A stretch of 64,000 nt of DNA from SXOA01 sp046593355 (GTDB taxonomy: Bacteria; Planctomycetota; Planctomycetia; Pirellulales; Pirellulaceae). The stretch covers positions 1-64,000 of the forward strand of contig JBKJNY010000111.1 in the NCBI GenBank assembly GCA_046593355.1. Reading direction: 5' to 3'. The notes under the pieces were generated by a model, which saw only the letters and a program-made list of their open reading frames with translations, searched no databases and had not been told where the DNA came from. Positions 9,597 through 17,524 of this stretch are shown piece by piece; within the stretch, counting starts at the first letter, position 1, and every line of letters begins with the position of its first letter. Position numbers and translations under genes: made by a program.

Positions 9597-11462
9597 GTGC
9601 CTGCTCCTCTCCTCGAAATCGAGCATCTCGCCACACACTTCCGCACTGACGACGGTATCGTGAAGGCGGTGGATGATATTTCGCTCACGATCGTGGAGGG
9701 CAAGACGCTCGGCATCGTGGGCGAAAGCGGCTCTGGAAAAAGCGTGACCTCGTATTCCATTATGCGGCTGTTGTCGGGCAATGGCGACATCGTCAGCGGC
9801 AGAATCTCACTCCTGGGCAAGGACCTGGTCCGCCTGCCGGAGCCGGAGATGCGGCAGATTCGCGGCAAAGAGATCAGCATGATCTTTCAGGAGCCGATGA
9901 CTTCGCTCAATCCGGTGTTCACGGTGGGGTATCAGGTGATGGAGGCGATCCTGCTGCACCAGAAGGTGAGCAAGGCGGAGGCCCGGAAGAAGGTGATTGA
10001 CCTGTTCCGCGAGGTCGGCATTCCGGACCCGGAGGGGCGGATCGATTCGTACCCGCATCAAATGTCCGGCGGGCAGAAGCAGCGGGTGATGATTGCGATG
10101 GCCCTCTCCTGCAATCCCCGCCTGCTTATCGCCGACGAGCCGACAACCGCCCTGGACGTGACGATTCAGGCTCAGATTCTGGACATCCTCCGCAAGCTGC
10201 GGGACGAGCGGGGGATGAGCGTACTGTTCATCACGCACGACCTTGGCGTGATTGCCGAAATCGCCGACGACGTGGCGGTGATGTTCCAGGGAAAGGTCGT
10301 CGAGTACGGCAAAGTTCTGGACATCTTTGAAAACCCCAAACATCCCTACACCAAAGGACTACTCGCTTGCAAGCCGCGATTGGAGACGAAGTACAAAATC
10401 CTGCCGACCGTGGCCGACTTCATGGAGACCAAGGACGAGGGCGGCGAAATCAAGGTCATCGAAAAGAAGGTCACGCCCGAGCGGTTGCAGGAGCTCGAAA
10501 CCAAGGGTCGCGGCCGGCGGTTGCATCCGCTTTCCAAGCTCATGGGAATGGGGCATCCGTGGGAAGAAGGGCAGCACGCGCCGGACACGAAGTCGGTGAA
10601 GGAAGGGGACCAGCCGCTGTTGAGCGTGAAGGACTTGAAGGTGTACTTCCCCATCCGCAAGGGCATCTTCCTGCGGACCGTCGGCCACGTGAAGGCGGTG
10701 GACGGCATCAGCTTTGATATCTACCGCGGGCAGACGCTGGGCCTCGTCGGCGAATCGGGCTGCGGCAAAACGACGGCGGGCAGGGCCATCCTCCGGCTCC
10801 TCGAGCCCGACGGCGGCCGTGTCGATTACGGCGGCGTCAGCCTGGCCCAGCTCGGCAGCGGCGACATGCGCCGCATGCGCCGCAAGATGCAAATCATCTT
10901 CCAGGATCCGTACGGCAGCATGAACCCGCGAATGACCATCGAGTCCTCGCTCACCGAGCCGATGTACATCCACAAGCTGGGCACCAACGGCCAAGACCGC
11001 CGCGACAAAGCGGTCGCTCTGCTCGAGGAAGTCGGCATGATGCCCGAGCACCTCCGCCGCTACCCGCACGAATTCTCCGGCGGCCAGCGGCAGCGGATCT
11101 GCATCGCACGGGCTCTCGCCGTCGAGCCCGAATTTATCGTCTGCGATGAATCGGTCTCTGCCCTCGACGTCTCCGTCCAGGCCCAGGTCCTCAACCTGCT
11201 CAAGAGATTGCAAGAGAAGCGGGGCCTGACCTACATCTTCATCAGCCACGACCTGTCCGTCGTCAAGTTCATGTCCGACATGATGGCCGTGATGAACGCC
11301 GGCAAAATCGTGGAGTTCGGCCCGAGCGAAAACATCTACGCTCACCCCAAAGAGGACTACACTCGCCGGCTCATCGACGCCACTCCCAAGGACAGCATCG
11401 AGAACATCAAGCGGCGGCAGAAGCATCGGGAAGAGGCGCTGGCCAGGCGGCTGACAAAGTAG
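9597..11462 (+). CDS. Fused double ATP-binding subunit of the peptide ABC transporter (DppD-DppF fusion)
   Basis: A 621-aa protein containing two complete ABC ATPase domains. The first has Walker A GESGSGKS at about 42-49, signature SGGQKQR at about 162 and Walker B LLIADEPTTALD. The second has Walker A GESGCGKT near 384, signature SGGQRQR near 494 and FIVCDESVSALD. In most bacteria these are separate DppD and DppF chains; fused versions are known in several phyla. The GTG start at 9597 is preferred because the upstream frame overlaps the permease gene and reads its antisense-like shadow. The ~70-residue segment between domains (about 285-350) is charged and carries the D-type C-terminal region. 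Confidence 0.93.
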   Translation: MPAPLLEIEHLATHFRTDDGIVKAVDDISLTIVEGKTLGIVGESGSGKSVTSYSIMRLLSGNGDIVSGRISLLGKDLVRLPEPEMRQIRGKEISMIFQEPMTSLNPVFTVGYQVMEAILLHQKVSKAEARKKVIDLFREVGIPDPEGRIDSYPHQMSGGQKQRVMIAMALSCNPRLLIADEPTTALDVTIQAQILDILRKLRDERGMSVLFITHDLGVIAEIADDVAVMFQGKVVEYGKVLDIFENPKHPYTKGLLACKPRLETKYKILPTVADFMETKDEGGEIKVIEKKVTPERLQELETKGRGRRLHPLSKLMGMGHPWEEGQHAPDTKSVKEGDQPLLSVKDLKVYFPIRKGIFLRTVGHVKAVDGISFDIYRGQTLGLVGESGCGKTTAGRAILRLLEPDGGRVDYGGVSLAQLGSGDMRRMRRKMQIIFQDPYGSMNPRMTIESSLTEPMYIHKLGTNGQDRRDKAVALLEEVGMMPEHLRRYPHEFSGGQRQRICIARALAVEPEFIVCDESVSALDVSVQAQVLNLLKRLQEKRGLTYIFISHDLSVVKFMSDMMAVMNAGKIVEFGPSENIYAHPKEDYTRRLIDATPKDSIENIKRRQKHREEALARRLTK

Positions 11463-11477
11463 GCCGCCGATAGTATT

Positions 11478-11496
11478 CCTCACGCTCCGCGTGAGG
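11478..11496. terminator. Hairpin between convergent genes, possible bidirectional terminator
   Basis: CCTCACGC-TCC-GCGTGAGG forms a perfect eight-base-pair stem in the 61-base gap between the fused ATPase gene (plus) and the unknown gene at 11524 (minus). There is no T-run, and a similar CTCAC/GTGAG hairpin exists at 39886-39908, so it may be a repeat used as a terminator. Confidence 0.4.
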
Positions 11497-11523
11497 AAGT
11501 CATCTTGCGGAGCGAGCTGAGTA

Positions 11524-12333
11524 CTATTCTTGCAGTTCCATCGCCACAATCTCGTCCAGCATCTCCTGGGCGTCGTCCGTCATGCGGCTGATGCGGGCGA
11601 GCCAGCCGGATTCGCCAGCGGGTTGATCGCGGTCATCGCCAAAGAGAGCGAGCAGACTGCGGCCGATGGTCTCGTTGAGGTCCGCATTGGGACTGGCGAG
11701 AGTCAGGTGCGAGAGAAGCGAACCGCGGAACGAGGAGAACAGCAGCTCCCTTGCTAAGTGCTGCTCATCGAAGGAGCCGCCGGAGCGGAGGTCGTCGGCG
11801 AAATCGGCAGCGCGGTTGGGTTCAAAAGCAAAGTCATGAATGCCACTGGCCGACGCCAGATGAGCCAGCAAGAGATCGGTCCAGCGCTCAATCCGGCGGC
11901 GGAGGTCGTTGAGCTGCTTGGCGGCGGGAACTCCCTGCCGCTCCCCGGTGAGCAAGAGTTGCAGCACCTTGCCGCGGACTTCCAGATGAGCGGTGAAGAC
12001 GCTTCGAGCCACCGGCTCTAGCTCGGCTTCCTTCCGGCGGGCGTCGCTCGCTGCCGCGGCGGCGGCGGCGATGCGGCTGACCAGCTCGGCTGCGAGGATT
12101 TCCTGAAAGAGCGGCTCGAAGCGAGTCCAGGCTTCGCGGGAGGTAATCTGCCCGCGCAGAATCAGTTCCCCTTGCCTGCGAATGGCGCGGGTCCAGCGGT
12201 CGGCGCGGCACCGGGCCGCTGACCAGTAGGTCTGGATAGAGCGACCCTTGGGGTCATGCGCGAATTGTGAATCGGCGGACGATGCGGAAACCGCGATGCG
12301 GGCGGCCAACTCGACAAGATCGCGGACATGCAT
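11524..12333 (-). CDS. Protein of unknown function, helical
   Basis: A 269-aa predicted soluble, strongly helical protein rich in Ala, Arg and Glu. I do not recognise a family. Visible landmarks are SRIAAAAAAASDARRKEAELE near residue 95 and a C-terminal segment with RMTDDAQEMLDEIVAMELQE. No signal peptide or membrane segment follows the chosen ATG at 12333. A longer frame upstream runs through a family C repeat (12613-12638) and is proline/arginine-rich, so it is not believed. It faces the peptide importer convergently and is divergent from the phosphodiesterase gene at 12703. An unassigned planctomycete housekeeping or regulatory protein is the best description. Confidence 0.6.
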   Translation of the reverse strand: MHVRDLVELAARIAVSASSADSQFAHDPKGRSIQTYWSAARCRADRWTRAIRRQGELILRGQITSREAWTRFEPLFQEILAAELVSRIAAAAAAASDARRKEAELEPVARSVFTAHLEVRGKVLQLLLTGERQGVPAAKQLNDLRRRIERWTDLLLAHLASASGIHDFAFEPNRAADFADDLRSGGSFDEQHLARELLFSSFRGSLLSHLTLASPNADLNETIGRSLLALFGDDRDQPAGESGWLARISRMTDDAQEMLDEIVAMELQE

Positions 12334-12612
12334 CGCGGCGAACACGGAAAAAGGTGCGGCGGTTGAAGATAAGCACCTTTCGCGGCGACGCCCCAGAACC
12401 CGAGGGGACAGAGGCTCTGGGGCGGGCCGCGATTGGTGAGGCAAGGTAATGCATCCGGCGTACCGCGTGACACCTCCCTCCTCCGACAGCAGCAAAAGGG
12501 ATGGCGCGTGCGGGTTGCACCGGCGATGCGGCCGGAACTCGGCTAGGATTGCCCCGGACTCGATGCCGGCAAGCAACAGCGCTCGGCTCACATTGTTGCT
12601 ATCGGACATCAG

Positions 12613-12638
12613 CACGCCCACGCAAAGCCGTGGGCGTG
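12613..12638. repeat. Short hairpin repeat, family C
   Basis: CACGCCCAC-GCAAAGCC-GTGGGCGTG, identical in arms to the copies at 118, 798 and 17469. It lies in the divergent region upstream of the phosphodiesterase gene. Confidence 0.8.
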
Positions 12639-12702
12639 CCACTCTGGTCTCGGCGTGCTACCCTAACCCTCGGTATCATGGAAACCTAAGGAGGAGTCTG
12701 CC

Positions 12703-13185
12703 ATGCGGCTGGGGATTGTCAGCGATACGCACGGACATGTGGAGAACACCCGCGCGGCGGTGCGGATGCTGGAAGGCCTGGAAGTGGACGAAGTCCTGCA
12801 CTGCGGCGACATCGGCTCGACGGACATCCCGCGGCTGTTCGCGCTCTGGAGGACGCATTTTGTCTTCGGAAATTGCGACCCCGATGAAGGGCCGCTGAGC
12901 ATGGCCATCGGCGCGGCGGGGCTGCTCTGCCACAACCGCATCGGAGACATCACTCTGGCCGGTCGGCGGATTGCCCTGATCCACAGCGACAACGCCCGTC
13001 TCTTCCGCCAGACCATCCTCAGCGGCAGTTACGACCTGGTCTGCTACGGTCACACTCACGAGGCCGAGCAGCATCGCGAAGGGAAAACCCTGGTCCTCAA
13101 TCCTGGCGCTCTCTACCGGGCGACGCCGCACTCCATCGCCATCGTGGAGCTGGAAACGATGGAGGCGACGATCATTCCGCTGTGA
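12703..13185 (+). CDS. YfcE/MJ0936-family metallophosphoesterase
   Basis: A 160-aa single-domain phosphodiesterase of the size usual for this family. Metal ligands are visible in order: D-x-H in GIVSDTHGH (about residues 5-11), GD in CGDI near 37, the GNCD motif near 60 (GNHD in many relatives), and the closing GHTHE motif near 113. Members hydrolyse phosphodiesters with Mn or Ni; the physiological substrate is generally unknown. A strong ribosome site (AAGGAGGAG) sits nine bases before the ATG. It is followed convergently, after three bases, by the YXWGXW gene on the other strand. Confidence 0.9.
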   Translation: MRLGIVSDTHGHVENTRAAVRMLEGLEVDEVLHCGDIGSTDIPRLFALWRTHFVFGNCDPDEGPLSMAIGAAGLLCHNRIGDITLAGRRIALIHSDNARLFRQTILSGSYDLVCYGHTHEAEQHREGKTLVLNPGALYRATPHSIAIVELETMEATIIPL

Positions 13186-13188
13186 GGC

Positions 13189-15354
13189 CTACTCCGGCTT
13201 GTTGCGTCCGCCGCGCGGCTTATTTTCGCCGCCACCGCGCGACTCATTCCGCGGCACTTGCGGCCGCGGCGCTTCAACTCGCGGAGCCGGCTGAACCCGC
13301 GGCTGGCGCTCCGCTTGCGGCTGCAGTTGAATTCGCGGCTGGGGCTGGGGGCGCGGGGCCGAATCCACCCTGGCGGCCGGCCGGGGAATATCGAGCTTGA
13401 TTTGCGGCCGCTCGCGGCGCTCGACGCGCGGAGTGGGCATCGGCAACTGCGGGGCGGCTGGCTGCGGCCGGTTCGGCCGCGGGCTTTCGATGCGTGCCCG
13501 CGGGACTTCCGCTTTCGGCTGCGGAAGCTCCACCCGCGGCTTCGGCTGCGGGATTTCCACTCGCGGCCTGGGCTGCGGGATTTCCAGCTTCGGCTTCGGC
13601 TGGGGAGCCTCGATCTTCGACGGGAGACTCGGCATTTCTACCTTTGTCGGCCGGCGGGGATTTCGCGGCTCTGCCTTAGGCTGCGGCCGCTCAGTTTTGG
13701 GAAGTTCCGTCTTGGGAAGCTCTGCTGGCACCGCCACCTTCGGCTGCGAAGTGCCTTTGGTCCGTTCGGGGCGCGGCAGCGGCCCGCGGCCATCGCCGCC
13801 CCGCTTTTCGATCACGTCTCGCTCGGCCCACGGCGGCGTGAGCTTCGCTCCTGAAACCTTTGGACCTGAGAGCTTGGGCGGCGCGAGCTTCTCCTTCTCC
13901 TTGACAGTGTCGGAAACTTGCGTGGTCGCCGGCAACTTCAGCCGGACCTGCTCGTTGACGCGAGGGCGCGGGCCTCGCTGGCCAAGGTCTGACTTGTCGC
14001 CAGGCTTGTCCCCCGCGCGCTTGTTGCCATTGCGGCCATTGAGACCAGGTTGATTGCCGCCCTGCCTCTCGAGGTCCCGCTTCGCCAAATCCGGCGAGAG
14101 GCCCTCTGGCTTTTCGACGGAAATCCGGTGCTGCCGGACTTCGCGGGTCTCTTTGGTCCGATCGATGGCCTGCTTTTTCATGTGGTCATCCAGGCGGGCG
14201 AATTTCACCGGAAGGTCTTTACGCCGGTCGGCATCCTGCAGGTTCACGGCCAAAATATTCTGCTTGGTGTTCGTGATGTTGGTGTTATTGATGTTCGTAT
14301 TGTTCACAATCCGGACCTGCTCGTTCCACGTCCTCGCCGGACGATGGGAAGTGTTGTTTTCATAATGATTGTGCCAGCCGTCCAGCCGGTTGATGTAGTT
14401 CACTCCGCTGCGGCGATAGTGGCACTGCAACTGGGTCAGCACGGGGTCATAGCAGTTGCGATACGGTCGATACTGGCACCAGGGAGTGACTCCCCGGTTG
14501 CCCCAGTTCGAGCCGTAGTAGTTGCCGAAGTAGAAATGCCCGTAGTTCGGCCGCACCCACAGATGCAAAAACAGGTTGGGGGTGTCCAGGGCGCACCAGG
14601 GGCGATAGACGTAGTTGGGCTGCAGATAAATAGGCTGCTGAAAGTAGACCGGCGCGAACAGGCAGCCGCGGCGGGTCAGCCGATAGTCCCAGCGGCCGGG
14701 CAGATACACGCAGCCAGCCGGTGTCCAAACGTAGCGGGGGGAAATCCAGACCCAGTTTTCCTGGTACGGTGCCCAGTAGCCGGGCTGCCAGCGGTAACCG
14801 GTGTCATGGTAGTTCCACGCGCCTGTCGCCCAGAAATAATCGTCTCCGGGGGAAGGGCTGCTCGGGCCGGATTCCAACGAAGCGGGCGGAGCATCGTAGT
14901 AGCGGAGTTCTTCGGTCTCGGTCGAGACCCAAAAGCCGCTCACCCATCTCCATCCGTCAGGCACTTCATTCCAATAGCCGGCCACCCACCGCATACCCGG
15001 CGGGGGCACGCGCCACACGCCGCTCTGCCAGAAGAAATCGTCCCGCTCGTCGTCCCACGCCCAATAACCGGTGATCCAAATCGCGGCTTCGTCCTCTGGC
15101 TTGAATTCCGGCGGCACTTCCTCAATCGCCTCGGGCGGACGCTTGCTCACTACCAGACCCGGCCGGGGATCGGTCACGACTTCGGCGAAGGCTTCATGCA
15201 CCACGCCCCGCGTGAGGACTTCGATCCCCTCGGTCTCCGGGGCGGGTGGGACATCTTGAGCAGTGAGACTTGAAATCGGCAGTGAAAATACCGCTGCCGC
15301 GGAGGCAATGTGAAAGGCAAAGTGAAAGGCAAAGGATCGGATGCGAGAGTTCAT
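13189..15354 (-). CDS. Secreted YXWGXW-repeat protein with long proline-rich tail
   Basis: A 721-aa exported protein. The signal peptide is at the N-terminus (FHIASAAAVFSLPISSLTA) and GGGAGAAAACC precedes the ATG. Residues about 85-210 hold four to five W-x-x-G-x-W/Y motifs (WITGYW, WVAGYW, WVSGFW, WQPGYW), the YXWGXW family signature found in cell-surface proteins. The next part is Tyr/Arg/Asn-rich, and the last ~250 residues are repeats of the PQPKPRVEIP type. The tail is very basic and proline-rich, suggesting an extended, possibly DNA-, polysaccharide- or wall-binding segment (inference). Its gene abuts the phosphodiesterase gene tail to tail. Function is not established for the family. 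Confidence 0.85.
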   Translation of the reverse strand: MNSRIRSFAFHFAFHIASAAAVFSLPISSLTAQDVPPAPETEGIEVLTRGVVHEAFAEVVTDPRPGLVVSKRPPEAIEEVPPEFKPEDEAAIWITGYWAWDDERDDFFWQSGVWRVPPPGMRWVAGYWNEVPDGWRWVSGFWVSTETEELRYYDAPPASLESGPSSPSPGDDYFWATGAWNYHDTGYRWQPGYWAPYQENWVWISPRYVWTPAGCVYLPGRWDYRLTRRGCLFAPVYFQQPIYLQPNYVYRPWCALDTPNLFLHLWVRPNYGHFYFGNYYGSNWGNRGVTPWCQYRPYRNCYDPVLTQLQCHYRRSGVNYINRLDGWHNHYENNTSHRPARTWNEQVRIVNNTNINNTNITNTKQNILAVNLQDADRRKDLPVKFARLDDHMKKQAIDRTKETREVRQHRISVEKPEGLSPDLAKRDLERQGGNQPGLNGRNGNKRAGDKPGDKSDLGQRGPRPRVNEQVRLKLPATTQVSDTVKEKEKLAPPKLSGPKVSGAKLTPPWAERDVIEKRGGDGRGPLPRPERTKGTSQPKVAVPAELPKTELPKTERPQPKAEPRNPRRPTKVEMPSLPSKIEAPQPKPKLEIPQPRPRVEIPQPKPRVELPQPKAEVPRARIESPRPNRPQPAAPQLPMPTPRVERRERPQIKLDIPRPAARVDSAPRPQPQPRIQLQPQAERQPRVQPAPRVEAPRPQVPRNESRGGGENKPRGGRNKPE

Positions 15355-15889
15355 GGTTTTCTCCCTGGGGGGAAGCCGTCATTGGGCGGGAAGGAAAACT
15401 GGTCTGTCCGCGTAAAGTGGCGGACACAGTGTAACACGCTGCAATCGGGGGACCGGCGGTAGCGTAATGGACTGGATAAGGTGCGAAAGGAAAGGTGTGT
15501 GGAGATGAGACAAATCATCTCTAAAGTACACAGTGCCAATGAGTTAAGGCGATTCCTGCGCGGCCTTCTAAGATTTCGAGTGATAGCGTTGCTATTCTAG
15601 CAAGCGGCCAGTCGCAGGAGGAATTCCGTTATCAAGTTGATGACACCAGTATCCCGGACGCGACTCTGCATTTCTCAGCAGTCTGTGGACACCAGTCTGA
15701 AGCGCCAGCGAAGGAAAGCGTTGCCAACGGGTTCGCGCGATCATTCGACCGCTCATCAGCGGCGCTTTCCTTCGCTTGCGCTTCAGGCTGGTGTTCAGCC
15801 CGGTCGATAGCAGAAGTGAGGCGACAGGATGCCGCTTCACGCTGCGCGGAACCCAATGGCCGCACAGGATCTTTGGCAGGGATGCGCTC
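15355..15889. other. Intergenic region with a large inverted repeat
   Basis: This 535-base divergent gap separates two genes. No additional gene is convincing. The main structure is the family A inverted repeat at 15689-15794; the rest is unassigned and presumably includes two promoters that I could not place. Confidence 0.6.
15689..15794. repeat. Inverted repeat element, family A (32-bp arms)
   Basis: The left arm (15689-15720) and right arm (15763-15794) are complementary over 32 bases with two mismatches; the core reads CTGAAGCG(C/A)CAGCGAAGGAAA or its mirror. A sister element lies at 38428-38577. The ~42-base centre carries no gene. This looks like a miniature, non-autonomous repeat. Confidence 0.8.
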
Positions 15890-17383
15890 ATGGCCCACTA
15901 TCGGCAGGCACCAGGTACGCTCTTTGCGCGCTGGTTGCCCGTCGCCGCAGCTTGCCATCCATCGCTGATTCTCGCCTCGGCTGCCTACTTGCTCGCGCTC
16001 TTGTGTTGCCAAACATCTCCGCCGGAGTATCAGGCCGAAGCGGTGATTCTGCGTGAGGCCGGAGAACTCGATGGCGCAAGCGGCGACATCGAAAGCTGGC
16101 TAAGGTCCGACGCCGTCTTGAAGGCCGCGCTCACGAACACGGACTCGCCCGAATGGACGGTTGCCGATTTGCGAGATCGCATCACAATTGCCACTCTGAA
16201 CCAGCCGGATGAATCTCCCCGCCTCGCCATCACCTGCACCGCGCCCCGCTGCTCGGCGGCCATCGACGTCGCGCGGGAGCTGACGATGCAAATCGCCGAT
16301 CACTTTGACGCGCAGCGCCGCGAGCTGGCCAGCCGCCAGACGGATGAGAATTTGGAGCAAGTTCGCGAGCGGCTCAGGGTCGCTCGCGATGCGGAAGAGC
16401 GCCAGCGGGGAGAGCTCGAACGGCTGCGGCACGGGCAATTGGCGATGGTCGTTGCCGGTCCGCCGGGTCAGAGCAGGCATGGTGACAATGGAGAGAGCGA
16501 CAACCTCAATCCCCGCTGGGTCGAGCTCAAAAAGCAACTCGACACGTTGCACAGCCAGCGGACGGAAATGCTGGAAGTGCTGCAAGAAAACCATCCCGAG
16601 ATTAATGGCCTCAATCTCCGCATCGCCAAGGTGACCGGCTCGCTCAGCAAAACGCCGCGACAGCTGGCGACGCCGATTGAACCGATTTCGCACAGAGTAT
16701 CTTCCGCTTCCCATCGCAAGCCGCTGCTCGAATGGCGGCGCGCGAATTCTCCCACCACACCGTCCCCCATCACCCCGTCCCCCATTGCCCAGCAGCAACA
16801 TCAGCAGGAAGTCCCCGCGGCTCCCATCACCCGCCAGGGGCTCGATCCCTACCTCAACATGGCCGCGCAGATGGACGAGGCGGCGCATCAACTTGCGGTC
16901 TTGACCAGCCAGCGGAAGGGGATCGAATGGGACCAGGCGGCCATCCAGCAAACCCAAGCAGATCTGGCCGGAACTCTCCAGCCAGCATGGCGGCCGGAGC
17001 CCGCTCGCCGCGTGGCCAAAATCGGCGGCGGCTACAGCAGCAAGCAACTTGGGTGGGCGGGCGTATTCTCCTTGGGTGCCACGGGCCTGGTCATGCTTTC
17101 GCAGCGGAGAATCCTGGCCCGCAAGAGGCTCGCCAGCCTCACCGACGTCCTCATCAACGTCCGGCTGCCGCTCGTGGGAACCGTGGAGATCGCCGCGGAT
17201 GAATCGGCGTCCACAACCCGGGGCACCACTCCCCTGCGGCTGCTCACCCGCTGCGGCGAGGCCTTTCTGCTGGGCATCCTGCTCACCTGCCTTGCCTTCG
17301 CCTGGCTCGATCCCTCTCTGGCCGCCGAGTTCCACTTGGACCCTCTGGGTGCCTTCGCGGAAACGGCACAGCGGATCCTGTAA
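15890..17383 (+). CDS. Wzz/GumC-like chain-length determinant protein (orphan)
   Basis: A 497-aa membrane protein with the topology of polysaccharide copolymerases: an N-terminal hydrophobic segment (about 25-40), a long coiled-coil-rich extracytoplasmic part (about 60-330; e.g. RERLRVARDAEERQRGELER), and a second membrane segment near 395-412 (GWAGVFSLGATGLVMLS). A third hydrophobic segment is near 455. The GNVR-like coiled coil followed by LLEVLQENHPEINGL-type spacing fits Wzz/GumC, which control the length of exported glycans. No tyrosine-kinase domain or glycan cluster is nearby. A proline/serine stretch near 285 (TPSPITPSPIA) is repeat-like. The ATG at 15890 begins the first reasonable N-terminus. 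Confidence 0.65.
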   Translation: MAHYRQAPGTLFARWLPVAAACHPSLILASAAYLLALLCCQTSPPEYQAEAVILREAGELDGASGDIESWLRSDAVLKAALTNTDSPEWTVADLRDRITIATLNQPDESPRLAITCTAPRCSAAIDVARELTMQIADHFDAQRRELASRQTDENLEQVRERLRVARDAEERQRGELERLRHGQLAMVVAGPPGQSRHGDNGESDNLNPRWVELKKQLDTLHSQRTEMLEVLQENHPEINGLNLRIAKVTGSLSKTPRQLATPIEPISHRVSSASHRKPLLEWRRANSPTTPSPITPSPIAQQQHQQEVPAAPITRQGLDPYLNMAAQMDEAAHQLAVLTSQRKGIEWDQAAIQQTQADLAGTLQPAWRPEPARRVAKIGGGYSSKQLGWAGVFSLGATGLVMLSQRRILARKRLASLTDVLINVRLPLVGTVEIAADESASTTRGTTPLRLLTRCGEAFLLGILLTCLAFAWLDPSLAAEFHLDPLGAFAETAQRIL

Positions 17384-17422
17384 GGGCAGGCGGGGAGATA
17401 AATGCTTCCGGTCTGGGTGGCA

Positions 17423-17494
17423 TCCCGGCGCGCCGGGACTGCTTTGAGGGGCCATGTGGACTGGGTGGCACGCCCACGCAAAGCCGTGGGCGTG
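17423..17494. repeat. Composite repeat: palindrome TCCCGGCGCGCCGGGA plus family C hairpin
   Basis: The palindrome (17423-17438) is identical to 179-194, and the hairpin CACGCCCAC...GTGGGCGTG occupies 17469-17494. The same two modules sit together at 118-194, in the opposite order, so they probably belong to one larger repeat. It fills the short convergent gap before tex. Confidence 0.75.
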
Positions 17495-17524
17495 CCACCC
17501 ATTATTCCAGTGACCGGCGAACTG

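Noticed and set aside
12334..12642. N-terminal extension of the unknown gene at 11524
   Set aside because: It runs through a family C repeat and lacks coding character; the ATG at 12333 is more credible.
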